34,161 nt of DNA, taken from contig JAAYWS010000084.1 in the NCBI GenBank assembly GCA_012516575.1, positions 1 to 34,161 of the forward strand, written 5' to 3'. Every line of letters begins with the position of its first letter. Positions within the stretch are counted from its first letter, which is position 1. This document shows, in pieces, positions 15,800 through 24,653 of the stretch. The notes below the pieces were generated by a model. It saw only the letters and a list, made by a program, of their open reading frames with translations. It searched no databases and was not told where the DNA came from. Position numbers and translations under genes: made by a program. The DNA comes from Actinomycetaceae bacterium. Its GTDB lineage: Bacteria; Actinomycetota; Actinomycetes; Actinomycetales; Actinomycetaceae.

Positions 15800-16933
15800 C
15801 TAACGCAAATGTTCGAGGCCGAGGCCGTCGAAGTCATCGACAATATTTTTCACGCTTTGTGCGTGATCTCTGGTAGTAACCAAGATTGCGTCAGCTGTTT
15901 CGACGACGACGGCGTTCGGGATACCGAGTAGCGCAACAGGTTTGCTGTGGGTGTAGACCAAAGCTCCGGGGGATTCTCGGCTGATAACCGGCTGTAAGCT
16001 ACCGCCCGGTGCAACGCCACTCACAGGCTCAGTCTGCGCGTCTGGGGTCTGTACGTCTGGGCTTTGTGCGTCTTTACGTTGCACATCCCGCAAGGAAGCA
16101 TAATCGCCCACATCAGACCAGCCCATTTCCACCGGAACTACCGCGACCCCACCTGCAGCCGCTAGTGGCTCAGCAATTGCGTGGTCAATAGCGATCTTCT
16201 TCAGTTTGGGCCATTCTTCGGCCAATACTTCGTCGCGCGCGCTAGTATCCCACGCGGTAGCTAGTCGCATAATTCCAGCGTGTAGCTCGGGCTCGAAACG
16301 TTCTAAGGCACCTAGTAGCACGGAGGTTCGCGCTACAAACATGCCGGCATTCCACAGGTATTTTCCGCTCGCCACATACTCCTGCGCAGTGTGTGCGTCG
16401 GGTTTTTCCAAAAACTCGCTCACTGCGCGCGCCCGTGTTAACCCGTCCACTACCTCGGTCGCATGGATATAGCCGAATCCGGTGGCCGCATGATCTGGAG
16501 TAATGCCAATAGTGACCACGTAACCGGCTTTGGCCGCTGCGATAGCTTCGCGTACCGCGTCGTGAAATGCTTCCTCATCAGCGATCAGATGGTCTGCCGC
16601 GAAAGAACCAACCACAACATCCCCGTAGCGTTGCGCAATAACCGCTGTAGCTAGTCCAATTGCAGCCATAGAATCACGTGGCGACGGCTCAACAATAATA
16701 TTCCTGCCTGCCAGTAAACGCAGTTGTCTCGATACGGCGAAAGCATGCTTGCGACCGGTAACCACAACAATGTTTTCTCCGGTCAGTGATTCTAGGCGAC
16801 GCACGGTGGCTTGTAGTAAAGACTGGCCGGCATTGGTCAGGTCGGCAAGGAATTTCGGGGCATTAGAACGCGACAGTGGCCAGAGCCGGGTTCCGGCACC
16901 TCCCGCTGGAATAATCGCATGAAAATCAGTCAT
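15800..16933 (-). CDS. manC: Mannose-1-phosphate guanylyltransferase
   Basis: A 377-residue nucleotidyltransferase making GDP-mannose for cell-envelope glycans. The N-terminal pyrophosphorylase motif GGAGTRLWPLSR is at 11-22, followed by APKFLAD, the SFAADHLI segment and EFLEKPDA. The tail has a short unit repeat (RKDAQSPDVQTPDAQTE) unlike the rest of the family, most likely an expanded linker. A GTG at 16948 would add five residues; ATG 16933 has AAAGGGA upstream and overlaps the YihY gene by eight bases. The bifunctional type with an isomerase domain is excluded by length. Confidence 0.9.
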   Translation of the reverse strand: MTDFHAIIPAGGAGTRLWPLSRSNAPKFLADLTNAGQSLLQATVRRLESLTGENIVVVTGRKHAFAVSRQLRLLAGRNIIVEPSPRDSMAAIGLATAVIAQRYGDVVVGSFAADHLIADEEAFHDAVREAIAAAKAGYVVTIGITPDHAATGFGYIHATEVVDGLTRARAVSEFLEKPDAHTAQEYVASGKYLWNAGMFVARTSVLLGALERFEPELHAGIMRLATAWDTSARDEVLAEEWPKLKKIAIDHAIAEPLAAAGGVAVVPVEMGWSDVGDYASLRDVQRKDAQSPDVQTPDAQTEPVSGVAPGGSLQPVISRESPGALVYTHSKPVALLGIPNAVVVETADAILVTTRDHAQSVKNIVDDFDGLGLEHLR

Positions 16934-18320
16934 TACGTCCCTTTCCACTAATTCTAGATTTATGACGGGCTATCCACTCTCGCCGGGCAAGGCGACGTTT
17001 CGCTTTTAATTCAGCACGTTTTGCCTCAGCGGTAGCCTGCTTAACGTGTTCGGTCATTGCTTCAACCGGGTCCATAGCCGCTAACTTGCTTGAGGTTGTG
17101 GGCCGGGTACGTTTGCAACAGGCATCCCACGCCCCTTGGGCATATTCTGCTTCCAACTGCACCAGCTCTTCTTGTGCTTGGTCCACTTTTGCTTGGGCTC
17201 GATCGATTTTCTTCCTCATGCGCCGTGCGACCAAGCCCTTCCACTCGGGCACCACGACTTCGTCTTCTTCTTCATTAGGCAAGACGACGCCGGAAACCGG
17301 GTCAAAAGCGTAATCAAGGGTTTCTGGACGGGTGTAGGTGACGTAATTAGGAAGCTCTTTGACGTATTCGAGCTGGGAAGGAACCACCTTACCTGGCGGC
17401 GGCGGATTAGCAGTATAGGCAGCCACAATCAGGGTGGCACGAGCAATAAGATTCACCCACAACAAAAGAGTAACGAGAGCACCAAAGCCGGCAAGTAACG
17501 GATTATTTGAAAACGATGCAATCACTGATGTCCCGAGCAAGCGCAGAAGCGAGGACAGGAGTCCGCCGAGGAATGCTCCCATAACTAAATCAATAAAAGG
17601 TGCCCGCACCCCGGCCATTACTCGGAAAAGGTAAAGAAAAACAAGTGAGTCTACTACGAATGCAATTCCCAGTGGGGCAGCTTTCATCGTCCATGTTCCC
17701 ACCCCTGGCACTATGTCCAACAGTTGAAAAAAGATCTCACCGAACTGGGTAACCAACGTAGTTAACACGATTGACCCAACTGCCCCGGCCGCCAAAATAA
17801 TAAAACCCGAAATATCAATGATTTTGGCAAGCGGATACGGGCGGGAAAGCCGTGAAATACCGAAGACCGACTGGATGGACAGGCGCAGTCCGGTCATTAA
17901 CGACGACGAGGACCACAACAAGACGAGTAACGAAAGAATTGATAGCGGGTTGATCGGATTGTCGATGACTAAAATACTGGGGTGGATAATCCCGCCTTCT
18001 TGCCCTGGGATTATTAACAGCCCCGGAAGCATCTCATCAATCGAGGTGAAAATCGCATATTTCAAGTCATTATTCCGGCCTAGGAAATACACGAAAATCG
18101 TAAACGCAATTGAAAGTGCACCAGTGATGGCAAAAATTGCCGAGAATGCGATACCACCGGCGAGGACTTTTCCACGCACCAACATATACCGCATTACTGC
18201 TCGCACAATGCGCAGTTCGAATATCCAATCAATAAGTGTGGTCAGCCAAGCACCCAGTTTTTTCCGCCAATCGGCATTGTTATCCGTATGCGGTTTCTTG
18301 GGAGCTGCAGACGTGGCCAT
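16926..18320 (-). CDS. YihY/BrkB-family inner-membrane protein
   Basis: A 464-residue membrane protein of the YihY/virulence-factor BrkB family (UPF0761 type). About six hydrophobic helices occupy residues ~40-310, including VLAGGIAFSAIFAITGAL, LSILSLLVLLWSSSSLM and the conserved PFIDLVMGAFLGGLL segment. The last ~130 residues are hydrophilic, with heptad-like Ala/Glu/Lys stretches and a strongly basic end, so a cytoplasmic coiled coil is likely. The function of the family is not firmly established. Its stop overlaps the manC start, and the gene begins three bases behind xthA. Confidence 0.85.
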   Translation of the reverse strand: MATSAAPKKPHTDNNADWRKKLGAWLTTLIDWIFELRIVRAVMRYMLVRGKVLAGGIAFSAIFAITGALSIAFTIFVYFLGRNNDLKYAIFTSIDEMLPGLLIIPGQEGGIIHPSILVIDNPINPLSILSLLVLLWSSSSLMTGLRLSIQSVFGISRLSRPYPLAKIIDISGFIILAAGAVGSIVLTTLVTQFGEIFFQLLDIVPGVGTWTMKAAPLGIAFVVDSLVFLYLFRVMAGVRAPFIDLVMGAFLGGLLSSLLRLLGTSVIASFSNNPLLAGFGALVTLLLWVNLIARATLIVAAYTANPPPPGKVVPSQLEYVKELPNYVTYTRPETLDYAFDPVSGVVLPNEEEDEVVVPEWKGLVARRMRKKIDRAQAKVDQAQEELVQLEAEYAQGAWDACCKRTRPTTSSKLAAMDPVEAMTEHVKQATAEAKRAELKAKRRLARREWIARHKSRISGKGRND

Positions 18321-18323
18321 TAC

Positions 18324-19202
18324 TTAGTTTCCCACCTCGTATGTCACGAGCAAAGGAGCATGATCAGACCAACGAGCCGCGTAGGATTCAGCCCTGTCGA
18401 TCCATACTTTGGTTGCTAACTGTGCAAGTCCCGCGGTGGCCATCTGATAATCAATGCGCCAACCGACATTATTGTCAAAGGCTTTACCGCGTTGGGACCA
18501 CCACGTGTATTCTGCCTGCTCATCCCCACTTAAGGAACGTTGCACATCCACCCAACCGTACTGGCCAAACCAGCGATCTAGATAGGCAATTTCGGGATCC
18601 AACACGCCCGAGGTCTTATTATGGTTGCCTTTCCAGTTTTTAATGTCGAGTTCCGTGTGCACAATATTAAAATCACCGGCGACCAGAACATGCGGAATAT
18701 CTGTTGGGCGGTTGATAACGAGTTCTTGTAACCGCTTATCCACCCGGTCTAAGTGGGAATACTTCGCAGCCATTTTTTCAGCGTCAGTGGCTTGGCCCGA
18801 ATGCAGATAGGCAGAGACGAAAGTAGTACCAAACTCGGGGATATCGACTTCGACCCAGCGTCCGGTATCAACCGCAGGTTCTCCCGGCCGGTTCACCGCC
18901 GTCGTCGCATCTCCAGAAACGTAACCCCCGGCGTCGTCAGCGATATCAACGCCCAATCCAATCGAAACCCGACCGATGTCTAACCCGTCACGCACCGCAA
19001 CTGCGACCCCTGCCCGGCCTTTAATATCGCTAGCTTGCTGGACAACTTGGTAGCCTCCGCCCAGCAGGTCCGGCACCAGCTCTTCCGGTGCCCGGACCTC
19101 CTGTAGCAGAAAAACATCCGGTTTAACCTGTGCAATCCAATCCGGTGCGCCTTTGCGCACGGCGGCTCGAAGCCCGTTGACGTTACAGGTTGCAATCAGC
19201 AT
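18324..19202 (-). CDS. xthA: Exodeoxyribonuclease III / AP endonuclease
   Basis: A 292-residue member of the exonuclease-endonuclease-phosphatase family, active on apurinic sites in DNA repair. Metal and catalytic residues are visible: N7 and E35 (LLQEVRAP), D177 and N179 in AGDFNIVHTELD, D251 in WRIDYQM and the SDHAPL ending (D280, H281). The frame runs ten residues further back to 19232, but ATG 19202 has GGAGG six bases upstream and gives the usual MLIATCNVNG start. It follows folD by 40 bases, so it may be co-transcribed with the one-carbon genes. Confidence 0.93.
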   Translation of the reverse strand: MLIATCNVNGLRAAVRKGAPDWIAQVKPDVFLLQEVRAPEELVPDLLGGGYQVVQQASDIKGRAGVAVAVRDGLDIGRVSIGLGVDIADDAGGYVSGDATTAVNRPGEPAVDTGRWVEVDIPEFGTTFVSAYLHSGQATDAEKMAAKYSHLDRVDKRLQELVINRPTDIPHVLVAGDFNIVHTELDIKNWKGNHNKTSGVLDPEIAYLDRWFGQYGWVDVQRSLSGDEQAEYTWWSQRGKAFDNNVGWRIDYQMATAGLAQLATKVWIDRAESYAARWSDHAPLLVTYEVGN

Positions 19203-19242
19203 GGGTCCTCCACGAAGAGCACAAAAAGACAATTACGTCATT

Positions 19243-20133
19243 CTAGTTTACGTGGGGATTGGCCCTTTCGGCTTGTTCGACAACATTGAGCAGTAACATT
19301 GCCCGCGTCATCGGTCCCACACCACCCGGATTCGGCGAGAACCAACCGGCTTTTTCGGCCACAGCTGGATCTACGTCACCCGCAATTCGCGACTTGCCGG
19401 TTTCCGGATCAGTGATACGAGAGACTCCCACGTCGAATACGGCAGCGCCTTCGCGAACCATATCGGGCGTGATCAGTCCGGCAGCTCCAGCAGCAGCCAC
19501 CACAATATCGGCCCGACGAGTATGCATTGCAACATCCCGGGTACCGATATGGCACGAGTCAACGGTAGCGTTCACCGATGCGTGCGTGAGTAGCAGGGAA
19601 AGCGGACGGCCAGCGGTGCGGCCTTGGCCGACCACGCACACATTCGCACCATCCCAGTTCACGCCACCGCGCCGTCCGAGCTCCACAATTCCGCGCGGGG
19701 TGCACGGCAATGGAACATCAATATCATTGGTGGCGTCTCCGGCGAGCCGCCCGATATTAACGGGGTGCAGACCATCGGAGTCCTTCACCGGATCAATAGC
19801 CATTAACACCGCGTCGGTGTCAATGTGCTTGGGCAACGGCAGTTGCACAATAAACCCAGTACATGCAGTGGACTGATTCAAATGCTCAACCGCTGCGAGG
19901 ACTTCTTCGGTGGTAGATTCTTCCGGAAGTTCAATCCGGATCGATTTAATACCGATTTCCTTGCAGTCGTTGTGCTTATGGTTAACGTAAATCCGAGATC
20001 CGGGATCATCGCCGACCATAATCGTTCCTAGCCCCGGGGTAATTCCCCGGGCTTCTAGGGCGGCGACGCGCTGGGCAAGCTCAAGTTTCATGTTGGCAAG
20101 CGTCGCCTTGCCATCCAAGCGAACTGCTACCAT
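19243..20133 (-). CDS. folD: Methylenetetrahydrofolate dehydrogenase/cyclohydrolase
   Basis: A 296-residue bifunctional enzyme interconverting methylene- and formyl-tetrahydrofolate. Catalytic K53 in IYVNHKH, Q97 in IVQLPLP and D120 in [10 protein letters not shown] are in place, as is the NADP-binding [12 protein letters not shown] and the C-terminal [13 protein letters not shown]. Its ATG shares one base with the glyA stop (TGATG), so glyA and folD are translationally coupled and probably share the riboswitch upstream of glyA. Confidence 0.96.
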   Translation of the reverse strand: MVAVRLDGKATLANMKLELAQRVAALEARGITPGLGTIMVGDDPGSRIYVNHKHNDCKEIGIKSIRIELPEESTTEEVLAAVEHLNQSTACTGFIVQLPLPKHIDTDAVLMAIDPVKDSDGLHPVNIGRLAGDATNDIDVPLPCTPRGIVELGRRGGVNWDGANVCVVGQGRTAGRPLSLLLTHASVNATVDSCHIGTRDVAMHTRRADIVVAAAGAAGLITPDMVREGAAVFDVGVSRITDPETGKSRIAGDVDPAVAEKAGWFSPNPGGVGPMTRAMLLLNVVEQAERANPHVN

Positions 20134-21416
20134 CAGTGAATCTGGTCGAGGCCCGGGTACAGCGGGAACTTGTCAGCCAAAGCCTTAGTGCGGGCACGTA
20201 GCGCCGGAATATCAGCGTTCTTACCATCGCGCAGAGCAATAGCAATAACCTCGGCAACTTCGGTAAATTCCTCATCGCCGAAACCACGAGTAGCAAGGGC
20301 CGGGGTACCAATACGCAGGCCGGAGGTAACGGCCGGCGGACGCGGATCGAACGGTACCGCATTTCGGTTGACCGTAATACCTACTTCGTGAAGCAGGTCT
20401 TCAGCTTCTTGACCATTCATCTCCGAATCGCGCAGGTCGACGAGCACGAGGTGGACTTCAGTGCCGCCGGAAACAACGGATACACCGGTGGCGGCGACAT
20501 CGTCTGCCAGCAAGCGCTCAGCGAGAATCTTCGCGCCGCTGAGTGTGCGGGCTTGCCGATCCTTGAATTCGTCGGTGGCGGCCAGCTTCAGGGCGACCGC
20601 CTTTGCCGCGATAACGTGCATCAACGGGCCGCCTTGTTGCCCTGGGAATACTGCCGAGTTGAGCTTACGTGCCAGTTCGGTATCGCGCGCAAGGATCAAG
20701 CCGGAACGCGGACCACCAATGGTCTTGTGGATGGTGGTGGTGACGACGTCGGCATGCGGGACCGGACTTGGATGCAGGCCAGCTGCGACCAGACCAGCAA
20801 AATGGGCCATGTCAACCCACAGGTAAGCGCCAACTTCGTCAGCGATCTCGCGGAACTTAGCAAAGTCGAGATGACGCGGGTAAGCCGACCATCCTGCGAC
20901 GATCATCTTCGGCTTATGCTCCAGAGCGAGTGCACGCACCTCATCCATATCGATCAGGTGATCTTTTTCAGAGACGCCGTAAGCCACGACGTTGTAGTTC
21001 TTACCCGAGAAGTTAATCTTCATACCGTGAGTGAGGTGGCCACCATGAGCCAGTTTCAGCCCAAGTACAGTGTCTCCCGGGTTAAGTAGGGCGTGGTAAA
21101 TAGCAGCATTCGCCTGTGCACCCGAATGAGGCTGTACGTTTGCGTATTCTGCTCCGAATACAGCCTTGGCACGGTCGATTGCCAGCTGTTCGACGACGTC
21201 GACATGCTCACAGCCACCGTAGTAACGACGACCCGGGTAGCCTTCGGCGTACTTGTTGGTCAGGACCGAGCCCTGCGCTTGGAGGACCGCACGCGGAACA
21301 AAGTTTTCCGAAGCGATCATTTCAAGAGTGGTACGCTGGCGTTCAAGTTCCAGCTCGAGGACCGCAGCGACATCTGGATCGAGATCGGCGATCGCGGTGT
21401 TAAAGGTGTCCGACAT
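20133..21416 (-). CDS. glyA: Serine hydroxymethyltransferase
   Basis: A 427-residue PLP enzyme moving a one-carbon unit from serine to tetrahydrofolate. The PLP Lys is K231 in [29 protein letters not shown] and SGAQANAA are also typical. The frame is open back to 21488, but ATG 21416 follows AAGGAGAG and gives the standard start; the upstream part is occupied by the riboswitch. It is followed directly by folD. Confidence 0.96.
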   Translation of the reverse strand: MSDTFNTAIADLDPDVAAVLELELERQRTTLEMIASENFVPRAVLQAQGSVLTNKYAEGYPGRRYYGGCEHVDVVEQLAIDRAKAVFGAEYANVQPHSGAQANAAIYHALLNPGDTVLGLKLAHGGHLTHGMKINFSGKNYNVVAYGVSEKDHLIDMDEVRALALEHKPKMIVAGWSAYPRHLDFAKFREIADEVGAYLWVDMAHFAGLVAAGLHPSPVPHADVVTTTIHKTIGGPRSGLILARDTELARKLNSAVFPGQQGGPLMHVIAAKAVALKLAATDEFKDRQARTLSGAKILAERLLADDVAATGVSVVSGGTEVHLVLVDLRDSEMNGQEAEDLLHEVGITVNRNAVPFDPRPPAVTSGLRIGTPALATRGFGDEEFTEVAEVIAIALRDGKNADIPALRARTKALADKFPLYPGLDQIH

Positions 21417-21429
21417 ACTTACTCTCCTT

Positions 21430-21508
21430 CTTGGGTCGCGTGCCCAGGCGGTCGACGCGCGATACTTGTGCTCCCCGGTGGTAACCACCTACGCCAGTCG
21501 CGGAACTA
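21430..21508 (-). ncRNA. ZTP (pfl-type) riboswitch in glyA leader
   Basis: The leader read leftward contains the conserved pfl-motif elements in order: GCGACTGGCG (21505-21491 region), the P2 stem GGTGG...CCACC (21489-21477), GGGGAGC just after it, a variable linker, and the 3' block CCGCCTGGGCA (about 21452-21441) flanked by complementary CGCGT and ACGCG. This class binds the purine intermediates ZTP/ZMP and controls folate and one-carbon genes; glyA and folD are classic targets. The ribosome site AAGGAGAG follows within about a dozen bases, so translational control is likely. The 5' and 3' limits are approximate. P1 pairing is weak in my hand fold. Confidence 0.85.
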
Positions 21509-21510
21509 TT

Positions 21511-22365
21511 TTAACTGAAAATTACTGTGCGGTTTCCGTTCATCAAAACGCGGTGCTCGGCGTGCCAGCGTACAGCGCGAGATAGTACGATACGCTCAAC
21601 TTCCCCACCACGGGCTTGTAGTTCTTCGACGTCGTCATCATGCGCCACGCGAGCCACGTCCTGTTCAATAATCGGACCTTCATCTAGGTCGGAGGTGACG
21701 TAATGAGCGGTAGCACCGATCAGTTTGACGCCTTTAGCGTGAGCTTGAGCGTAGGGGCGCGCTCCCTTGAACGAGGGCAAGAACGAGTGATGGATATTGA
21801 TTGCGTTACCTGCCAGACGCTCACAAAGTTCGGGTGAGAGGATCTGCATATAGCGGGCTAACACGACCAGGTCGACATTGCGCTCTTCGATAATTTCCAG
21901 TAGCCGTGCTTCAGCTTCCGGCTTGGTGTCCTTCGTGATGGGGATATGAATAAATTCTTTACCGTAAAACTCTGCGTAGGGACGTAAGGTTTCGTGGTTT
22001 CCAACAACGGCAACAATGTCAATAGGAAGGCGACCTTCACGGGTTTTAGACAGGAGATCTTCAAGGCAGTGAGCCTGCTTGGTGACCATGATCAAGGTGC
22101 GCATCGGCTTATCTGCTTCTGCGATCTGATATTCCATGCCATGGTTTGCGGCTAGCTGGGCGAAAGCATTTTCGATCGTGGGCAGTCCCCCGGGCACAGT
22201 AGCTTCAATGCGCACGAAAAAATATCCCGTCTCAGCATCATTAAACTGCTGAGATTCCATAATATTGCCGCCCACGGAAGCTAGCAGGCCGGTAATCGCG
22301 TAGGTGATACCGGGCTTATCCGGGCATTTAACGGTCATGATCAGTTTTTCGTTCACGACACCCAC
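21511..22365 (-). CDS. purU: Formyltetrahydrofolate deformylase
   Basis: A 284-residue hydrolase releasing formate from formyltetrahydrofolate. Residues ~5-85 form an ACT regulatory domain (CPDKPGITYAITGLLA); ~90-284 form the formyltransferase-type catalytic domain with N190 and H192 in NAINIHHSFLPSF and D228 in TSDLDEGPIIEQD. The start is GTG: either 22365 or the third codon later at 22356; neither has a strong ribosome site, although GAGTGGG precedes 22356. The same-direction glyA lies 94 bases downstream across the riboswitch. PurU balances the one-carbon pools made by glyA and folD. Confidence 0.92.
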   Translation of the reverse strand: MGVVNEKLIMTVKCPDKPGITYAITGLLASVGGNIMESQQFNDAETGYFFVRIEATVPGGLPTIENAFAQLAANHGMEYQIAEADKPMRTLIMVTKQAHCLEDLLSKTREGRLPIDIVAVVGNHETLRPYAEFYGKEFIHIPITKDTKPEAEARLLEIIEERNVDLVVLARYMQILSPELCERLAGNAINIHHSFLPSFKGARPYAQAHAKGVKLIGATAHYVTSDLDEGPIIEQDVARVAHDDDVEELQARGGEVERIVLSRAVRWHAEHRVLMNGNRTVIFS

Positions 22366-22860
22366 TCTAATTCATATATCGGGCGTGGGGCATGCCCGCC
22401 CAACAAGCAGAACAGTAGCTGGCTAAGCAACAACCGATAATACGACATCTACCAGCCTAACTATGTCAAAGAAATTATTGGAGGTGGCCGAAGCGAATTC
22501 CCCTGCTTTTGCGCTACGCCACACCAACACGGCGTCGCCTGATACTCGATGGTGCAGTCTGCGGATTGCGCTTGTCTGTTCATTGCGCGTTACTCGTGAA
22601 CTCAACGAGCGTCGCGCCCATGCTTGCGAACATGTCCGCAAGGCCATTTTATCCGAAATATAATAAATCCCGCACAGTTCGTAATCAGTTACGCAAACTG
22701 AACTGGCGAATCCTTTTTATCCCGCCAAATATCTAGTCTTTGTCGTTTTGAAGAATTTGGAGAGTCATTTCGATAAAGTGGTAGGATACTTCCATACGCA
22801 ACCTGCGTTCCAAGCCGCTCCGCCGGCTTGAAAGCAATTTCATGAAGGAACTGAACTGAA
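22366..22860. other. 495-base gap with no convincing gene
   Basis: This stretch contains no well-supported gene. A 66-codon rightward frame (22463) lacks a ribosome site and recognisable domain. It holds a GC-rich inverted repeat near 22381-22401 (GGGCG with CGCCC around a GGCATGCC-like core) just upstream of purU, and a 7-bp hairpin (22811-22817 with 22824-22830) in the leader of the small membrane gene. A -10-like TAGGAT lies at about 22790. It probably carries the purU promoter leftward and the 22861 gene promoter rightward. Confidence 0.6.
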
Positions 22861-23049
22861 ATGTCACGTACTCGACAGGTTATCCTGATCTTCGCACTAG
22901 TCGGCATCCTGATGGGTATCTTTGCCGCCTCGCACAACTTCCAAACCGGCCAAGTTGGTTGGAACACCGGCTTCACCATCGTTCAAACCGTCCTCGGTAC
23001 GATTCTGACCGTTTTGGTAGCTAACGATTCCCAAAAGGATAATGACTAA
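22861..23049 (+). CDS. Small two-helix membrane protein
   Basis: A 62-residue protein, no named family recognised. Two hydrophobic helices (about 7-23, VILIFALVGILMGIFAA, and 38-54, FTIVQTVLGTILTVLVA) are joined by a short polar loop with HNFQTGQVGWNTG. The tail is charged (SQKDND). The ATG has AAGGAAC about ten bases upstream, and the rightward hairpin at 23200-23258 closes the transcript. It could be a stress-related or regulatory membrane peptide, but nothing in the sequence shows the function. Confidence 0.7.
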   Translation: MSRTRQVILIFALVGILMGIFAASHNFQTGQVGWNTGFTIVQTVLGTILTVLVANDSQKDND

Positions 23050-23199
23050 CATATCTACTTAACTGACAAGCTCGCACCGCAAGCATGCCGAAATTTGCTA
23101 GTTTCACGGTTCCCGATTTTGCTAGTTGCGCGCTAAGGACTTAGATCCTTGATCTGAACTCAAAGCGGGCGTGACTTGCTGGGATCTGTTAGTTTATTC

Positions 23200-23258
23200 A
23201 AAACAGCACAGCACACCTTTAACCGCTCCATCGTGTTAAGGGTGTGTTGTGCTGTTTT
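23200..23258 (+). terminator. Strong hairpin behind small membrane gene
   Basis: A 24-base arm (23200-23223) pairs with 23235-23258 over its whole length with two G-U wobbles; the loop is 11 bases. A T-rich tail (ACTTTTGTT) follows, so it looks like a rho-independent terminator. It also separates the small gene from the ArsR gene. Confidence 0.8.
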
Positions 23259-23333
23259 ACTTTTGTTCTGTCTGCTTCAGCCCAAACTCCGTTAGAATAA
23301 GACCATTAAATATATATTGTGAGGAGTTACGAC

Positions 23334-23654
23334 ATGGTTGAGTTGGGGAAGAATCTTGAACTGGCTGAAAAATGGTCAAAAACATTCAAGATTATGGGCG
23401 ATCCGACTCGGCTTAAATTGCTCAGCGCAATTCACTACGCTGGTCAGCATGTTTACGCTGTGTCCGAACTTGCTGAAGTGGCCGGCATTCGGGTAGCCAC
23501 GGCTTCTGCATCCCTTCGGGCAATGGAACAAAATGGTGTAGTCGAATCAGCTCGCGACGGCAGGGTTATTCGTTACGCTATTGCCGATGACGGCGTTCAT
23601 AGGCTTCTACATTGGATCGGCACAACTCACGATACCGACAATCACACGCACTAG
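23334..23654 (+). CDS. ArsR-family metal-responsive regulator
   Basis: A 106-residue winged-helix repressor of the ArsR/SmtB type: residues ~18-85 carry the family pattern MGDPTRLKLLSAI, helix-turn-helix VSELAEVAGIRVATASASLRAMEQNGVV and the wing DGRVIRYAI. The C-terminal helix and tail are rich in acid and His (D85, D86, H89, H93, H99, H104, H106), resembling the helix-5 metal site of the CzrA/NmtR group, though the spacing is not identical. Metal-sensing is inferred. It lies immediately before the urease/nickel region, so a nickel or cobalt sensor is likely. The ATG at 23334 follows AGGAG; an earlier GTG at 23319 would include the ribosome site and is rejected. Confidence 0.8.
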   Translation: MVELGKNLELAEKWSKTFKIMGDPTRLKLLSAIHYAGQHVYAVSELAEVAGIRVATASASLRAMEQNGVVESARDGRVIRYAIADDGVHRLLHWIGTTHDTDNHTH

Positions 23655-23674
23655 TTATCAACATTGTTTTTACA

Positions 23675-23713
23675 ATAAGGGGCTGTATCAAAAGCCTTGA
23701 TACAGCCCCTTAT
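23675..23713. terminator. Bidirectional hairpin between arsR and ureD
   Basis: ATAAGGGGCTGTATCAA (23675-23691) pairs perfectly with TTGATACAGCCCCTTAT (23697-23713), 17 bp with a five-base loop. It lies between convergent genes (arsR rightward, ureD leftward), so it likely ends both transcripts. Confidence 0.75.
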
Positions 23714-23777
23714 GGTATTGATTATCCGGTTGTCCCATGGAATATAAAGTCGAACCGGCACTGCCTTATTTTTAACC

Positions 23778-24653
23778 CTAATACTGTCGTAGATTGATCG
23801 GGCCTTGACCACGCAACTCTCCACGAAGTTTCCCGGCAACAGCGAGGATTAAAGCGAGTAGCTCTTCGGTACGGTTGCCCAATGCCCGAAGCATAAAGCC
23901 TGGGCGGTCTAAGGCGGTGACCGCACCCATCATCCGTTGTTCTTCATGCAAATTCTCTTTAACAACATTACGGATTTCTTCAATCAGTTCATCGTTAATA
24001 TCAGGATCAAAACAGATTGCGGTCGCTACATGAGTGCGCCCGGCCATAAAGAAATCTTTGTCTTGCCCAAACTCAGCCGCTAACGGATTAATCCGCAAGT
24101 TGTCGACAAGCACCAGCTCACCGTCCATAGTGACTTCATTACGAAGCAGAGCCTGTTCATATAAGAACTGTCCACCATCTGGCGACCACCCAGGAGTGAT
24201 AATGTCTGAGAAAAAGAGCGATCCTTCCGAAGATACCTCTGCCGTAATTTGTTGGCGGAAATCAGCTTCCCGATACATGATTAACTGGTCGGGAATGTAC
24301 TCTAATACTCCCCCGGCAGCGACATTAAAGTTGATATTTTGTACCACGAAATCACCCGGAGTACGGTATACCTTTGTCGCTGATTGGTCAGTCAAGAGCA
24401 TTGAAGCGCCTTCACCGACACTCGCTTCGATACGGTAAACATCGCCACCAACGTAACCACCCCCGGGGTTTACGATGATGTAATACACTTGTCCGGAATC
24501 ATCCAAGTAGTGTGGACGGATAATTTTCATAGCCCGAGTGTTGTACTGGCGCGTGGCAATAGATTTGCCTGCACTCAGTTCAACACCGAGCTCTAAAACA
24601 CCGGTTTCTTCATGGGGTGGGTCGTGTAGGAAAACCCCTTTCGGCATATCCAT
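23778..24653 (-). CDS. ureD: Urease accessory protein UreD
   Basis: A 291-residue scaffold that binds apo-urease and, with UreF and UreG, forms the nickel-insertion complex. Family segments visible: NPGGGYVGGDVY, TDQSATKVYRT, EYIPDQLIMYREADF and the C-terminal half with the typical beta-rich layout. The frame runs back to 24692, but ATG 24653 shares its A with the stop codon of ureG (TAATG), a standard coupled start. It is the last gene of the ureEFGD set. Confidence 0.92.
   Translation of the reverse strand: MDMPKGVFLHDPPHEETGVLELGVELSAGKSIATRQYNTRAMKIIRPHYLDDSGQVYYIIVNPGGGYVGGDVYRIEASVGEGASMLLTDQSATKVYRTPGDFVVQNINFNVAAGGVLEYIPDQLIMYREADFRQQITAEVSSEGSLFFSDIITPGWSPDGGQFLYEQALLRNEVTMDGELVLVDNLRINPLAAEFGQDKDFFMAGRTHVATAICFDPDINDELIEEIRNVVKENLHEEQRMMGAVTALDRPGFMLRALGNRTEELLALILAVAGKLRGELRGQGPINLRQY

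Noticed and set aside
22480-22560. tRNA-like G-rich start and CCACCTCC-like end near this position
   Set aside because: No anticodon stem, no GTTCGAATCC-like arm and no complete cloverleaf can be drawn.
22463-22663. Small rightward frame upstream of the two-helix membrane protein
   Set aside because: No ribosome site, no hydrophobic segment or domain, and frames on both strands are about equally open.
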